Positions 47,106 to 60,500 of a stretch of DNA of 64,000 nt are shown one piece after another. Source of the DNA: Tetragonia tetragonoides (lineage: Eukaryota; Streptophyta; Magnoliopsida; Caryophyllales; Aizoaceae). The position numbers and the translations under genes were made by a program. The notes under the pieces are model-generated. The model had not been told where the DNA came from. It searched no databases and saw nothing but the letters and a program-made list of their open reading frames with translations. Each line of letters starts with the position of its first letter. Positions within the stretch are counted from its first letter, which is position 1. The stretch is taken from the NCBI GenBank assembly GCA_038025085.1, contig CM076150.1:560501-624500 (forward strand), given 5' to 3'.

Positions 47106-48501
47106 CTGTTATTATAAATCACATCACATCAAGCTGCATTTATTGCCAGCAATAAACACACATTTCGAGGGCCAAAGCTGATGAGGGCAATCCTTACCAG
47201 CAAATATATCCTCACTCAAGTTGATGACCTTAGAGGCTTTACTGACACCTCCTCTGGTAAGATGAAAGAGTCTATCAAAGACATCTGGGTGACCATAGTG
47301 AAAGCGAACCCTACATGAATGGTAAGGGATAGAGTCAGAATTAGTTAGAGCTCCTCAAAGGCTTAAACAATTTTGGCTTGGACAACAGTGGGGCGGAGAG
47401 CAATTCTACTTCAAATCTCATAAAGAATGCAACAGACATATGGAGTACACCATTCCAAATCCACAGGATGTAAACAAATTTTCATGACAAAAGATGGTGC
47501 AAGTCACTAAGTAATAAAACCAAACTAGTGTTTTTTAATCACAAGATATAACCGATTGCGCAGTTAGTTGCTGGTTGGAGGACAAAAGATTTAGTACTTA
47601 CACGAGAAACTTATGGAGGCATTGCCACCTCAAAGCTGCACATAAAGTGAGGCACTTTCATGAAGAGTTAAGCTCTATGTGACTATGTCGAATAGTTATA
47701 CCAAGAACCAGATTTATAGTATTCAGCACACTCTTGTTCATAGTAATCCCCCCGCAAACATGAACATAGTAATAGCCTATAGGCAACAGTTATTAGAAAC
47801 TACTTGAAACACCCAGCCAAATAAACATAAGGATTGCAGTTGAGGAGGAAATGCTAACTAAGGCTTGTGCTACACAAAGAATATAAACACAAGTTTCCAA
47901 GTCATTTGCGAAGTGCGTGCAACTTAAACATCATTGTTAGGACAAGACAAAACTGTAGTAGTAATCCTTGCTCTCAAAAAGTTATCCCCCATGGACAAGA
48001 AAGTCCGCAGGCACCAACCATCAGTAACCAGCTGAGCCAGCCAACAGATAAAATAGAAGGACAGCAGCTTAACCAGGAAATGTCAGAGATTCTAACAAAG
48101 AGCACTATCCAGAGAAATAATCACAAGCTTAATGGTAACATGCAAAATGTTGTGCAATTGAACAAAGATTCTATTTTACGTTTTTAATTTCATTCTTCAT
48201 TACTGACTGGGAAAGAAATCCTGAAATTAAATACACAAGGCAAAGAATGAGTGCAGCAGCACAATAGCAACAGACCCACATTTATTAAGACGTTTTATCG
48301 TTGCTAGATAATAATAGAGAAGATTACTGTAGCCTACAAACTCATTATATGTGCCTCAAATCCTAATTCACTGCTCATATGACACGAAATTGGCAACAAC
48401 AACAACAAAAAACAAAATTTGCAATGCAGATGAAACTACATCATGTAAATTACATATATGGTAAATGAGAACTTGCAGCAAGGCATTCTTCTTATTAAAG
48501 G

Positions 48502-48535
<34 letters not shown>

Positions 48536-51500
48536 CGGGGCAAGAGATGCTTACTTCAATGGATTGGCCAGCAGTCTCTGACCAATGGTAACAAAACTTG
48601 TCTCCTGATTTGACATGAACCAAGCAAGAGATGACACACTGCAACAAGATTACACATTAGAAACAATGATTGCTTTAATAGAATATTAATAGACCAAAAT
48701 AATTCAGATGAAGAGCATCAACCTTCCAGTGAAGATATGCTCTCTGAGTCCAAGGATTGTAGGATGCCTTACACCCCCATGCTTTACAAGAAATTCTTCA
48801 AGCAGATTCCTCATTTTCAGAGCCTCTTCCATGTAGTTATCCTATATAAAAGGAAAATCAACAAGGCTCCCTGCATCACAAACTGTCTCCTACTAAAGAA
48901 TAGGAAAAGACAATACCATCATCACAACCATTTCCTCACCTGATTCATATCTATTGTTTGCAACCCTTCTCCACGTGTGAAAATTATAGCATGATTCTGA
49001 TTCTCAGGCTTCCCTTCACCTAAAATGGGTTGTCCAGGAAGTTTTATCCGATAGATGACCTGCAGACAAACATCTCATCCATCCATAAAACGGAGATCGA
49101 ACACAGGCCAGTACTCGGGCCTTGCAGCCAAGATTATTCAAATCCAGATTCTCTAGAAGTATCCAACTAAAATTTTACTATGCATGACGCCTTTGCAAGC
49201 AAGGTCTATATAGGCCAAACTATGAAAGGAAAACTGAAAGAAACAGTATCACTATATGATCACTATATGATGCAGCCAGGATACCTGGCCAGAATGTCAA
49301 AAGTGAAAAAAATTAACCAACCGCAGGTAAATTGAGGGATTGACTATGACTCTCCTAAGATAGCCAATAATGATCTTCTCATCAAGAGATATATGGAATG
49401 CCATGCACTTATACAAGGTTAAGGTTAGTCTTTTAGAGATCAAGCGACAATAACCAAGACTAAATGAAAATAGTTCATTATTATATTCTATTAACCAATT
49501 TATCACCTACTATTGATAGTGTCTCTATTTCATATTAGTGATCACAAAGTACACTAAATAAAAATCTTAATTTAAAGTTTTAAACATCATGCATAATCTT
49601 GTGATTTTAGATGTTCACTGAAATGCTGTTGCTTCAATTTCTAATGTTATTATTTTGATGATTATAAATGTACATTAAAATGTACACCACTACCAATTTA
49701 TATTATTTTTGATTTATTTTTATTTTTATTCCATTCACCCAAACAGCACTTTCCTTCTACAACACTACTCCCTTTTAAAATACTTGTGCAACGTGGGACT
49801 TCATGAACAGAGCTTCTCTACAAGTATGGGTAACATAATATCTTAAAAGCCCTAAACACTGGCAACCACAGAGAGATCTGTCACCAGTCAAACAAGTAGT
49901 TACCTGATCTAGATTTTGCTCAGGCTCTTTGGAACCACTAGATTTTGGCAAAGCTGCTTTCACAAGAGCAGAATAATAGACCTTCTGGATTTTTCTAGAC
50001 CTGTCTTTGCTTGCCTCTTCAACTTCATCAACATATGCCACACGGAGAGATGGGTATCTGTCACCAAGAAAAATAATCAGATGATCACAACCTAGAAGAA
50101 CTTCAACTATGGGAGGGCTGCTGCCACCTGCCCCTGACAGTATTCAAATAATGGGAGACTGAGCATACGTTGTCATAAGCCTCAGGATATCCTGTGCACG
50201 CTGATCACCAGCTCTTTTGTGAATCCCATATTGCTGGCAGGACACCACATATGAGAACTTCATGTCAGCAACAGCTTGACACAATGCTCTTTCACCTTTC
50301 GAGTTCTCCTCCGTGTTCAATTCAATAGCCTTGTAACCTTCCATTAGGACTAACCACAAGAAAAGCACACTCAAGTTCAATAAACATAATAGCTAACAAA
50401 TATCAAGCACTCTAAACTTCAGACGCATAGAAGACGAAATCAAGTATCTAGAAATTCAGTAGGTACCATCATCTTCAGCCATATCGAGGAAGGCTTGGAG
50501 TTCTAAGGCTTTCCGATAGTACATCATGCCTCTAACTGCATTAACAAGAGTCATTTCGTAAGAATAGAGGACTAAGAATGACTGAATCATTACTCTTACT
50601 GAACAAGTAATATCCCTAATAGAAATACGGCTAATATAAACGACGACAACGCACTAAGAATCTGGCTGAGCAAGGTTTGGGGAGGTCAAGATGTACGCAG
50701 CCTTGCCCTTACCCCTACAAGTAGAGAGGCTGTTTCCAAGTAGACCCACTAAAGAATTGTTTTATTTTGAAAGCACTTGGAGGGAGACAACAATAAATTA
50801 AATAAACAAATAATTAGACAATTTAATTCACATACAAATAAGTAAATGCAGCTCAGTGATGAAAATTTAAAAATACAGAACAATGTTCTACATCAATGCA
50901 AAACTTATGACAGCCTTAGTCAATGCACAAATGTAACAGAAATTAAGCACACGAGAAAGAAGCTTGATAGTTATACAGCAAGAAATTATATACCAGTACG
51001 AGTCAAAGTCTGGCCTCTATATGATGCCCAAAGACGAAGATCTTCTTCCAGATCTTCATTATCTCTGAGCTCTTCTTCAGAGTCGCATTTGAGACGTTGC
51101 AGGAAGTTCTCCCATTCATCTGTTTGGTAATGCCAAGATCGGCATATGAGGTTTTTAAAAAGGTAGATACAACAAAATCACGGAACAATTTCTTAAGATA
51201 AATTTTATTGATTATTAGATGACAGCAATCCATATGAAAGTATAAACCTGGAAAAATCTTCTGCAAGTAAAATAGAATAGATACACCATCTTCATTTTGC
51301 GTTTCCAGATCTTGAAGTGAAAAAAGAACCTCCTCCGTATAGTAAGGAGTCAATACACTGCAAATAGATCATTTCGGAAAAATATAATGAAATGAATAGG
51401 AACCATCAGTACAACGGCATTTTAGGACGAACAGAAACACTTGCAAGGAAAAGAGCGACAGAACAACAGTACGCACTAAAGACTTGCAAGGAGCATGTGT

Positions 51501-54500
51501 GCATCCAATGTGATTTGGATTGCTTAAGCATTCTTTTGTATTCACTGGGAAACACTCAGATCAAGAGCCACTTGCGTGGTTTTAAGGTTAAAGAAAGCTA
51601 ATTTGGAATACAGCTCCATCAGCCTGTGTGAATATAGAGGTACATTAACCAACTTACCTTTAACATTCCACCTAAACTATGAATATCTAGCAGCCGCCCC
51701 CCCCCCCCCCAATTGTAGGGGATAGCTGGAGGATGTCATTCAGGTAAGGGCCTTTAGGCCTTCGTACGTTTGGTCCCCCCCCCCCGAAAAAAAAAATAAT
51801 GAACTAGTAATTTGGATTTAACTTTGTAACTCCAGAAAGTGGGCCCACCAATCTTCCTTATCATGGGAATGGTAAAAACAAGGCACTATGACAGTATGAC
51901 TTCCCAATAGAAAGGCCATATACCTACAATGGCATTTTTCATGCACTCACAAGAAGATATTAACGATCCCAAGTCACTTGACTTGACAAATACTGTGATA
52001 ATCAGGCACACCAATGAGAATTCAAAGCCAACACTGGTGATTTATCATATTATGTCATAAATAGTATAGCAACAGAAGAGTTTGCCACCAGTCAGAAAAG
52101 ATGGAGCTAATAATACCCATTTGACAACTGGGACAGCATAGCACATAAAATGCCCAAGCAAACAACCTGATGAAACAAATGAGAAGAATAATGCTTCTAA
52201 AATATAGGCCTTTACTTACGAGAATGAGAGCATGTTGCGGACTTTGGGTGCTGGTGGCATGTCCATAAATAGTGAATTTGAAAAGAAAGAAAGCCGGCGT
52301 CTAGCATCTAAGTTTGATGGGACATCCATTGCAGACTCCTTTACGGTAAGCAGCAGGAAAAGCCGTTTAATCTGACCCATCAAAAAGGTTAGACTTCAGA
52401 GCTACAGGTGGAAACCTACAGCATCATTTCAACTAAGTTTTATGCATACCAATTACCTTTTCTTTCCAGGCTTCGGTTACAGGTTCAATAGGAAACTTGA
52501 TTGCCTCTTTCGCTGCGAATAATTGAGAATGCTGTTCAAAGGATGCCATCCCCTCATGTGTTGACCCACCATGAATTGACTCTAGGACACTAGTGTCTTC
52601 CATTATATCTCTTGTCACAACCTCTAACATATCCTGGAAATAAATGACGACTTGATCTCTGTCCTCTGGCTTGTTATCCAACTGCAAAAGTTAAAATGGA
52701 TACGTTAATCCCTTGAGAAGGATAAGCAAAACACACTTAAATAGCATGTCATACTTGTGAGATAAGTAATTTGTACTTCAAACACTTACCAAACACTTCA
52801 TCAGCTTAACAAAGTGCTCATACAGGTTAGGGAGAGCGCTCATATTTAACTCAGTAACCAGACCATTTTCTATATGTGCCTCAACTTCAGCAAATATCCT
52901 ATCTATGACACTGAAAAAGATGGTAAATAATTAATTTCAAAAGTGAATGAGAATCCTTCAATTCTTTGTTCCTGAAAAGCACCGTCGTATACTTACTTTT
53001 TCTCATTACCCCCTTGGACCATGAACTTAATGACGCTTTTAAAAGAAGCATAGCACTCATGAACAGCACATGACATATAGGGTTCAGCTTCAATTCTCTT
53101 CATCAACTCCTTATCCTTGCCGTTGCTGTCCTTGGCCATATCCAGTGCAACAGGAATCTGCAAAGCACCAACACTATCAGTATGTAGACGAAGAATAAGA
53201 CAGCTAACGCTGAAAGAAAGTGACAGACCTTGCTTGCAAGTAAGAAAGGAGGCCACTGTATGAGGTCTAAGTCGCGGTCAGCCCAATATGGAACAAGCAA
53301 CAAGTCCATTTCCCTGAAGCCAAAGAACGATAAACTTCTCAATAGCATAGACGCAATCCTTTAAAATTTAATCTAAAATAAGTTCCCACCTCTACACAAT
53401 ATCACAGGTCCTAAGTGCGCATTACCTATTACTAATGAGATCTTCACTTCTGAAACTAGTGATTATTTGGTTCCACAATTGAGCAAATCGCGCTGCCTCT
53501 TTCTCTTTATTTGATGGAATCTACAAATCAAACAAAGATCATATGGTTGTTATTTTCAAGATTACTTTTGACAATGAATATTTTTTACAATATCCAAGGA
53601 AAAAACATACATCAGGAAATCGCCGAGAAAAAGTGGCCTTCAATCCTTTCTTCTTATGTTCAGTTTTATCTGCTGGAATAAGAGATGCATTAAAAGCTCC
53701 AGGAAGTGACTGAAACCGCGACCTTAACATGCCTAATGTACGGATCTGCACGCAATAGATGCCAATCAGCAATACGAAAAAAGTGAAAAGAAATGCCAAC
53801 GAGATAATTTCCCTACCTAACTCTCCACAAAATAATACTTGACCACTAAGATGATAGAGCAAGTGTGCTTGGGACATAGCTTACCTCTCCAAGACGACGG
53901 AATGCACCATATATACCTCCAAACAGTGTGGAGAATATGGCATACCAAATCTGGGTATCCATGAAATAGACCTTTAAAAGAACCAATAAACTAATTAGGA
54001 CTACTCCATGGCCTTACTACATTTAGAAAAGAAGGAAAGATTATATTTAAACAGAGGTAGAAGATCGTACAAGAATAATTGGAGACCATAGAGCAATCAC
54101 AGCACCAATATTGTTCCTTGCTGCAGAAACACTAACCACATAACCAACCATGACATCGAAAAAGACAACATAATACAATTACAAACAGAATGTGCAATTC
54201 TCATACCTTCAGGAAAAAACTCATGCCATTTGAAACCTATTATACGAACTGACATGATGTCCTTTGTTGGTTTTACTAAAGGCTTTATCTGGAAGGTCAA
54301 ATCAGTACCATAAGCTAGGAGTAGAAATAGTAGGAAACACCAACTTACTTTTGGTCATGTGGTGACCAGTTTTGTGTCTGAGAACAGGGCAAGACACTGT
54401 CAACAGAACAAAGATGAATAATGAGGAGACACAAACCTCAATATAATAACTGAATGCCAACTTTGTAATCATAAGGAGGACCCAGAACACCGTGTACCTG

Positions 54501-57500
54501 AAACCTCATACGACAGCACACACATAAGATAACACGACCACTACATTTCCCTTTATTGAATGAGAACTAATTTCTTAAATAGATGTAAAAAATAAAAATA
54601 AAAATAAAATAAAAAACATTCTTACTTAAATAGAGAAAAGGCACTTTCATGCATTCCCCTCCCAACATAAAGCCGTGGCTGTCAAGTATCAGATAACAAT
54701 AGTGAGGAAGATTGAACAACAAAATAAAAATCAGAAACAAGTGCTTACTTTTTCCAGACAACAACAACCCAGAAAGTATCCCGCCTAGGACGGGCTCTGA
54801 GGAGGTCTAGATGTTTTACTTTTTCCAGACGAGAAAATAAATTTATGGATACAGGGACAAGAGAAAGAATAGGGTACCTGTGACCACCACATCATTAGCA
54901 TCACAATCTTGTAATCAGATCTTTCAAGAAGACGGCGTATAAAGGGAAAGAGAAACAGCACTGCAGAGAGCATATTCGGTGATAGGTAGATAACAACCGC
55001 CAGAAAGAACAACGATGGTGAATTTGCATTGCTGCCAAACCAACTTTTAATAGTTTGAGCGAATCCGGGAGGATTCTCCCACGAGTAAGCATAGGTCACT
55101 GGCAGAATTACCACCCATGCAGCACCAGAAACAACCTTCAATATGTATCTTAGCTTCACATAAAATGACATGCTGTGTCTTGCTTTCCAACCAAGAACTA
55201 CATCAAGGGCAGCTGAGAAAAATAGAAGGCAAATTGTCAATTATCGATTCCACTATCAACAACAGCATAGTTTAGGCAGTTGCAGTCCTGATGCAATGTC
55301 GACCTTGGAGGAGATGAAACAATTTTCAGCTACAAAATGAATTAACTTGCACCCTAAACAAGCATCTAACATTTGGGGGGAGGGTGTTGAAGTGGGTTTA
55401 TGTTCCACATGGAAAGATTTAGTGGTCTTGAGCATGCATATAAGCAAGTGGGTTACTCCACCCATTGCCAATTGGTTTTGGGTTGGGACCTCACTTGAGC
55501 TCACTGTTAAGGCCCAATTATTATCCTGTCTTTATGTGACCCCTTATTGGCCCACGCGCGTGTGATTGGCCCATAGTAGGCTTTATTTGGTCCACGCTTC
55601 AGCACATGATGGGTCTTTATGTGAGGTGGGGTGTTGAAGTGGGTTTATGTTCCACATGGAAAGATTTAGTGGTCTTGAGCATGCATATAAGCAAGTGGGT
55701 TACTCCACCCATTACCAATTGGTTTTGGGTTGGAACCTCACTTGACTTATATGTGTGCTCACTTGCTAAAGTTTATCAGAGGGGGAGACAAAGCACTTAA
55801 GATTGAGATGACACATCCATCATCAGAGACCAGTTGAGCATCATGCAGGTAGCTCAATGAGGACAATATTATGGAGACACAGAGAAGATAATATGGGTTT
55901 TATTGATTTAGAGGATCCGCCAATGGCCTATATTAGAGCTACCGGGAAGGTGTATGAAAGACTAAAAATTCAATACATAATATAGGAAGAGATACCTAGT
56001 AAATTCTTTTGCATATCCCTTTTCTTTTTTTCTTTTTTTAGATAACATGGGAGTCCAAGCTTGCTTGACTAATCCCATGGGCCCTGAAGTTAACAACTGG
56101 TAAAACCTCCAGTGGCCCTGAGGGGACTTGAGCCGGGGACCTCTGGAATTCAATCCCTTTTCTAGATAAGGAATTATCCTATTAATATCATGAAAGAAGT
56201 AATTACGATCTGCAAGGGCAAGGAATCCTCCAAAATAAAAAGCTAATTACAATTCCCCCCAATGTTAATGTTGTTGAGTTATGTGAGGGGCACACCACAC
56301 ACCCTTAAAAAAAGCCCCAACCACTTTGGCCCGTTAATACGCCAAAAATACCACATGCTCTCAAACAAACTCAAATGGCTTTCTCTCCCAAAATACTAGA
56401 GTTCACTCCAATTGAAGGCATCAAAATTTCTTATTAATATGTCTTTTGCTATTCTGCTACATCAAGTCAGCTTCAGCTTCGTACTTTTTCCTTTACACAA
56501 AGGTTGGATGAGCTATCTAAAACAATTCAACATAAAGTAAAGTGGTGCATAAGTTTGTCCATGACGTATTCTCGGGAGAAGAAACAAGTAAACACATTGA
56601 ATACTTGGTGGGATAATTTAGTCAAAGTATTTCAAATTAAGTAGAGACACACCGACTACTAGGAACTTTTAGGTTATTACGGACTTTGACAAAGATAAAG
56701 GATTTGACTTACGGCTACTTTTATGTAGCCTCGTTTTCCTACTCGAATTTGTCAGCCAATAAAACGAATAACTGACGTTGACCCTTTTATGCTTGGATAC
56801 TATTATTTGCTTATTTTCTGTGTTTTTCTCGTCTTTATTTATACAAATCATGCCAAACTGACTTTAAATTGTAACTTTACTTTTCAATTTATTTGTGGAA
56901 AGGGAAAACTAGATTGGGGAGACTACTTTCAATTTTCATTGGAACTTTAAGTCCAAGCATCATTCAAAAACAACCTTTTTCTTGTCAAAAGATAAGTAGC
57001 TTGTAAATTCACCTCCTTAAACAATCACTCCCCCTTCCTGCTAAAAGACCCTCACTTCCCCTTCTTGCTAAAAGATCCTCATTGTGGTTTGTTATATTTA
57101 CTAGCTTTGAATGGTCAGGCAAAAGTTTTGCACAACATACCTTGCACAAGCTTTAATATTGAAGCTGTTATGAAGATGCTCAATACTTGTTTGAAAACAT
57201 CAGCTTCAAATATTGCACTTGGATCCCCTGACCCATGCCATGCAACAATAATCATAGCCTGAACACAAATTAGAATATTTAACATTATTCCATAATTTTA
57301 AGATACAGTAGCCAAACAACATCAAGGAAACAAGAAGAGAAAGGATGCCTGCAAGGCCAAAATAAAGAAGCTCCACATCCTGTCAAAGCTTCTGAAGATG
57401 TGGCAAAATGATCGTATCTCAACAAAATTAACTTTGCCAACCCATCGATCCCCACCAGCAGGTTTTATCTCCTGAAAATCACCAAAGTTTTCTGTAAGAA

Positions 57501-60500
57501 AAAATTTGGGGCAAGGACATAATTACATTCCCGGGTAAAATTAGCAAATAACAGTTGATCAGTGAGATAGGTGTAACTTCAAATTCTCTTCAATTACAAA
57601 GATGGTGAATTGAATCTCGCGATCTATAGGCGCTATTTATAGACCATGCAAACTCATGATACTCTTCAACAATGAATAGATGAACCATATTATTCAGACC
57701 CCTTTTTGAGACCATGTAACAGGCTAACAGCACATAAACTAACTAAAGTAAACATACTCCAAACTTTTAAGTTCACAGCTTATAGATGAAACAAAGAAAG
57801 GAATTTTAAAAGAAACTATGCACTATTTATGATTACAACCTTCCAAATAAATACATTGCCAGTTTGCGATAGGGGGAGATTATGTGCTGCTCAATTCCGA
57901 ATTAAAGAAGCAATCCCAAATCAATTTTTTCATCATTCATCAGTTGCCCACGTCAACAGGCATGGCCAGAACTTTACCAGTCACAAGAAATATCAATTTA
58001 CTAAAAAAATCAGACACTTTCCCTAATGCTCTCCTTCCCACTTCCTTTCGTCTAATCACATGCCATGTTAAACCAACATTTAGCAAACATCTGGGTTCAG
58101 TAGAATCTACTGCTACGATGATTTCCTTATTCCCGAAACTGACCGGCAGTAGTAGTAATATAAAACCGGTAACAAGGGCTCCTCAAGTATCTAGCCTAAG
58201 AACATATTTAATTGCGGGACAGAAAGCAGAATTGATTTACGGGAAGTCCAGAAGGTCAAATTAACTATTTCAACGAGAAGACCCAGAAAATAATAAGAAC
58301 CGAAAAACCTCCATTCTCATCAAAAAGATAAGGACGTATTTTACCGCATTTCTATCTAAGGGATGTTTTCTTGGAGGTTGCAAACAAAAGAAGTCAGCAT
58401 CAGCACGCATTGGCCATCCCAACCGGAAGCAATCAACTGACCTGCAATCACAGACATATATATCATACCAAGTGATGCGAAATATATAAAGACAAAAATT
58501 TAGCAACCATATGAATAATACCAAAAGTATTCATTTAAATCATCATAGTTTCTCCACTCTGAATGCTTGGATTTCCCTTTTTTGCTCCTTTCTGCTTCCT
58601 ATGGCACAACAGAGTCACATGACATATTTTAAATGACAGAGAACAAATATATAGCAAGTAATAACTCCAAACACCCAAGTCTAACAGGGGTACCTTTGCT
58701 ATCACTTCATATATGGGGGTTACAACTTTTCTCAAAAAGGCCTCCTCATCACCACCATATGCTGGCTTCACATTCTCACCTGTCATTGGACTGACATTTC
58801 CAGCAAGCATGCCATAGAGCTCAAACGCCATCTGCGGAGTAGAATAGCAATTAACAACAGTCAAGGACAAATCTGAACACTGATTGACAAGCTTAGAGCA
58901 AGAATACCGATAACTCGAACTCCCATGTTTCCATCTCTCTTATTAAATAAAAATAAATAGACTATCAATAAGACAATGAATACAATAGCAGTGAAAACAA
59001 GCATTATTCTCACGGTTGCTTCCATTCTTCTTCTCAGGAATTACTAGTCTCATCCTCTTGAGTGAATACAATCTATTATTATCAAATTTGGTAGGTGGGG
59101 TGGCAAGCAGAGCTCAGTAAGCTACGAGCAATCAAGGTTATGCGAAAACAACAATAATTTGTAGACCATTTAATCCCTTATCCCAGAGGGCAAATAGGCA
59201 ATGTGAAAGGAAAACAAGCAAGGGGAGCGACACTTCGACACATGTCTTTTTGGGGTGTGGGTAGTATACATTCCCTATTTGCCCTCTTGGGATAGGGTAG
59301 TATACATTTCCATCAGTTAGTGGAGAAACTAACTTCGACACATGTCTTTTTGAAGCATTCAGGCACCGTTATGGAGATTATGCAAGTGCCATTAGGAAGG
59401 AGGAAGGAGAAGGAAGTGGTGGGGAAATGTGCTATCTCTGCAATCTTGTGTTGTATTTGGCTAGAGAGGAAAACTAGGATCCTTTCTGGTATTTCTTTGG
59501 CTATCGATATGTTGTGGGATAGGGTAGTATACTTAGCCTCTTTGTGGGCTAAAGTTGCTGGGTGTTTTCGAAGCTATCCTGTTACACAGGTTATGCTGCA
59601 CTAGGCTGATATGTAACTAGATTCCTCTTGAGGACTCCTTGTCCTCTTAGGATGTAATTTTGTTTTCTTCATTAATACAATCTTTTTCTTAACTAAAAAC
59701 AACAAAAAGAATATTGTAGGCAAGGGCGATTGTAAATCTAAAAACCCTCATATCTGTAACTAAGAATCTCACTCACAAAACTCCTCCAACATTCTGCATC
59801 TGCAAATTATTATGTATTCTAGTTGGAGCAGCATCTTTCCATTCACTTATTAGAGTTATCAATTTTATATGTTGGATTCTTTGCAATTTCTAAGCCATTT
59901 AACGTTCACCCTTTACTTCCTAGCCATTTACCGTTTTCCTTTAGAACTAATTTGGTAGAGAGGAAATGAGAGGAAGAGAAAGAAGGGAAAAAAATATGTT
60001 AGCTTTTCCATGTTTAGTTTTAAAAATAGAAAGAAAGGGACGGGAAGGGCAAGGAAATGATTGGAAAGTTTTCCTATAAAATCCTCCATTTCCTTTCCTC
60101 CCAAATTGGTGGAATTTGGACGGAAAGTGAGTTTAAAACTGCAATTATTTTCCATTCCTTCCAAATCACATTAACCAACAACAGAAAATGTTATTTTCCT
60201 TTCAATTCCTTCTTATCCAACCAAACGTAGGAAACATAATTCTTTTCCTTTCATTTCTTTTCCATTCTCTTCCCTTCCCTTCATTTCTTTTCCTTTCCAA
60301 TCTTCTCAATATAACCAAACAAGGTGTTAGTGCTTTCGTTAGCTTTAGCCTTTTAGGGCATCAAAAATGTTTTTAGGTATTATTACCAAAGGATGCTCAT
60401 GAGCCTTGTTTCCAGAAAGAGAATGTGTATACTGCCTAAAACCAGCTTAATTAGTCCGACTGAGTTGAGTTTGCTTTGCTTAGAGATTGAGAACGTTATT

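Larger units (their letters stand above)
47198..53745 (-). other. CALS3: CALS3: cytosolic catalytic loop, 16 exons
   Basis: Exons: 53745-53611, 53520-53426, 53313-53229, 53157-52997, 52910-52790, 52681-52457, 52371-52220, 51357-51248, 51119-50994, 50535-50467, 50349-50169, 50057-49904, 49059-48940, 48841-48723, 48638-48555, 47310-47198. Conserved motifs seen include [59 protein letters not shown] and [20 protein letters not shown]. The exon 50349-50169 lacks the three residues Trp-Ala-Gln that family members carry before CQAVADMKF. Confidence 0.93.
53885..57471 (-). other. CALS3: CALS3: first membrane cluster, 8 exons
   Basis: Exons: 57471-57349, 57258-57141, 55212-54878, 54678-54626, 54497-54437, 54288-54207, 54120-54071, 53971-53885. 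They encode hydrophobic helices ([51 protein letters not shown]) around [18 protein letters not shown]. The first exon ends CAG|GCATCC, a GC donor. It also reads [15 protein letters not shown], where the family has Trp in place of this Cys. The intron 55213-57140 contains LTR-like direct repeats, a SINE and a LINE fragment. Confidence 0.92.

Noticed and set aside
57403..57405. Trp-to-Cys change taken as proof that gene 2 is a pseudogene
   Set aside because: Gene 1 has Leu at the aligned position, so Trp is not required in every callose synthase, and all 40 exons remain open with proper junctions.
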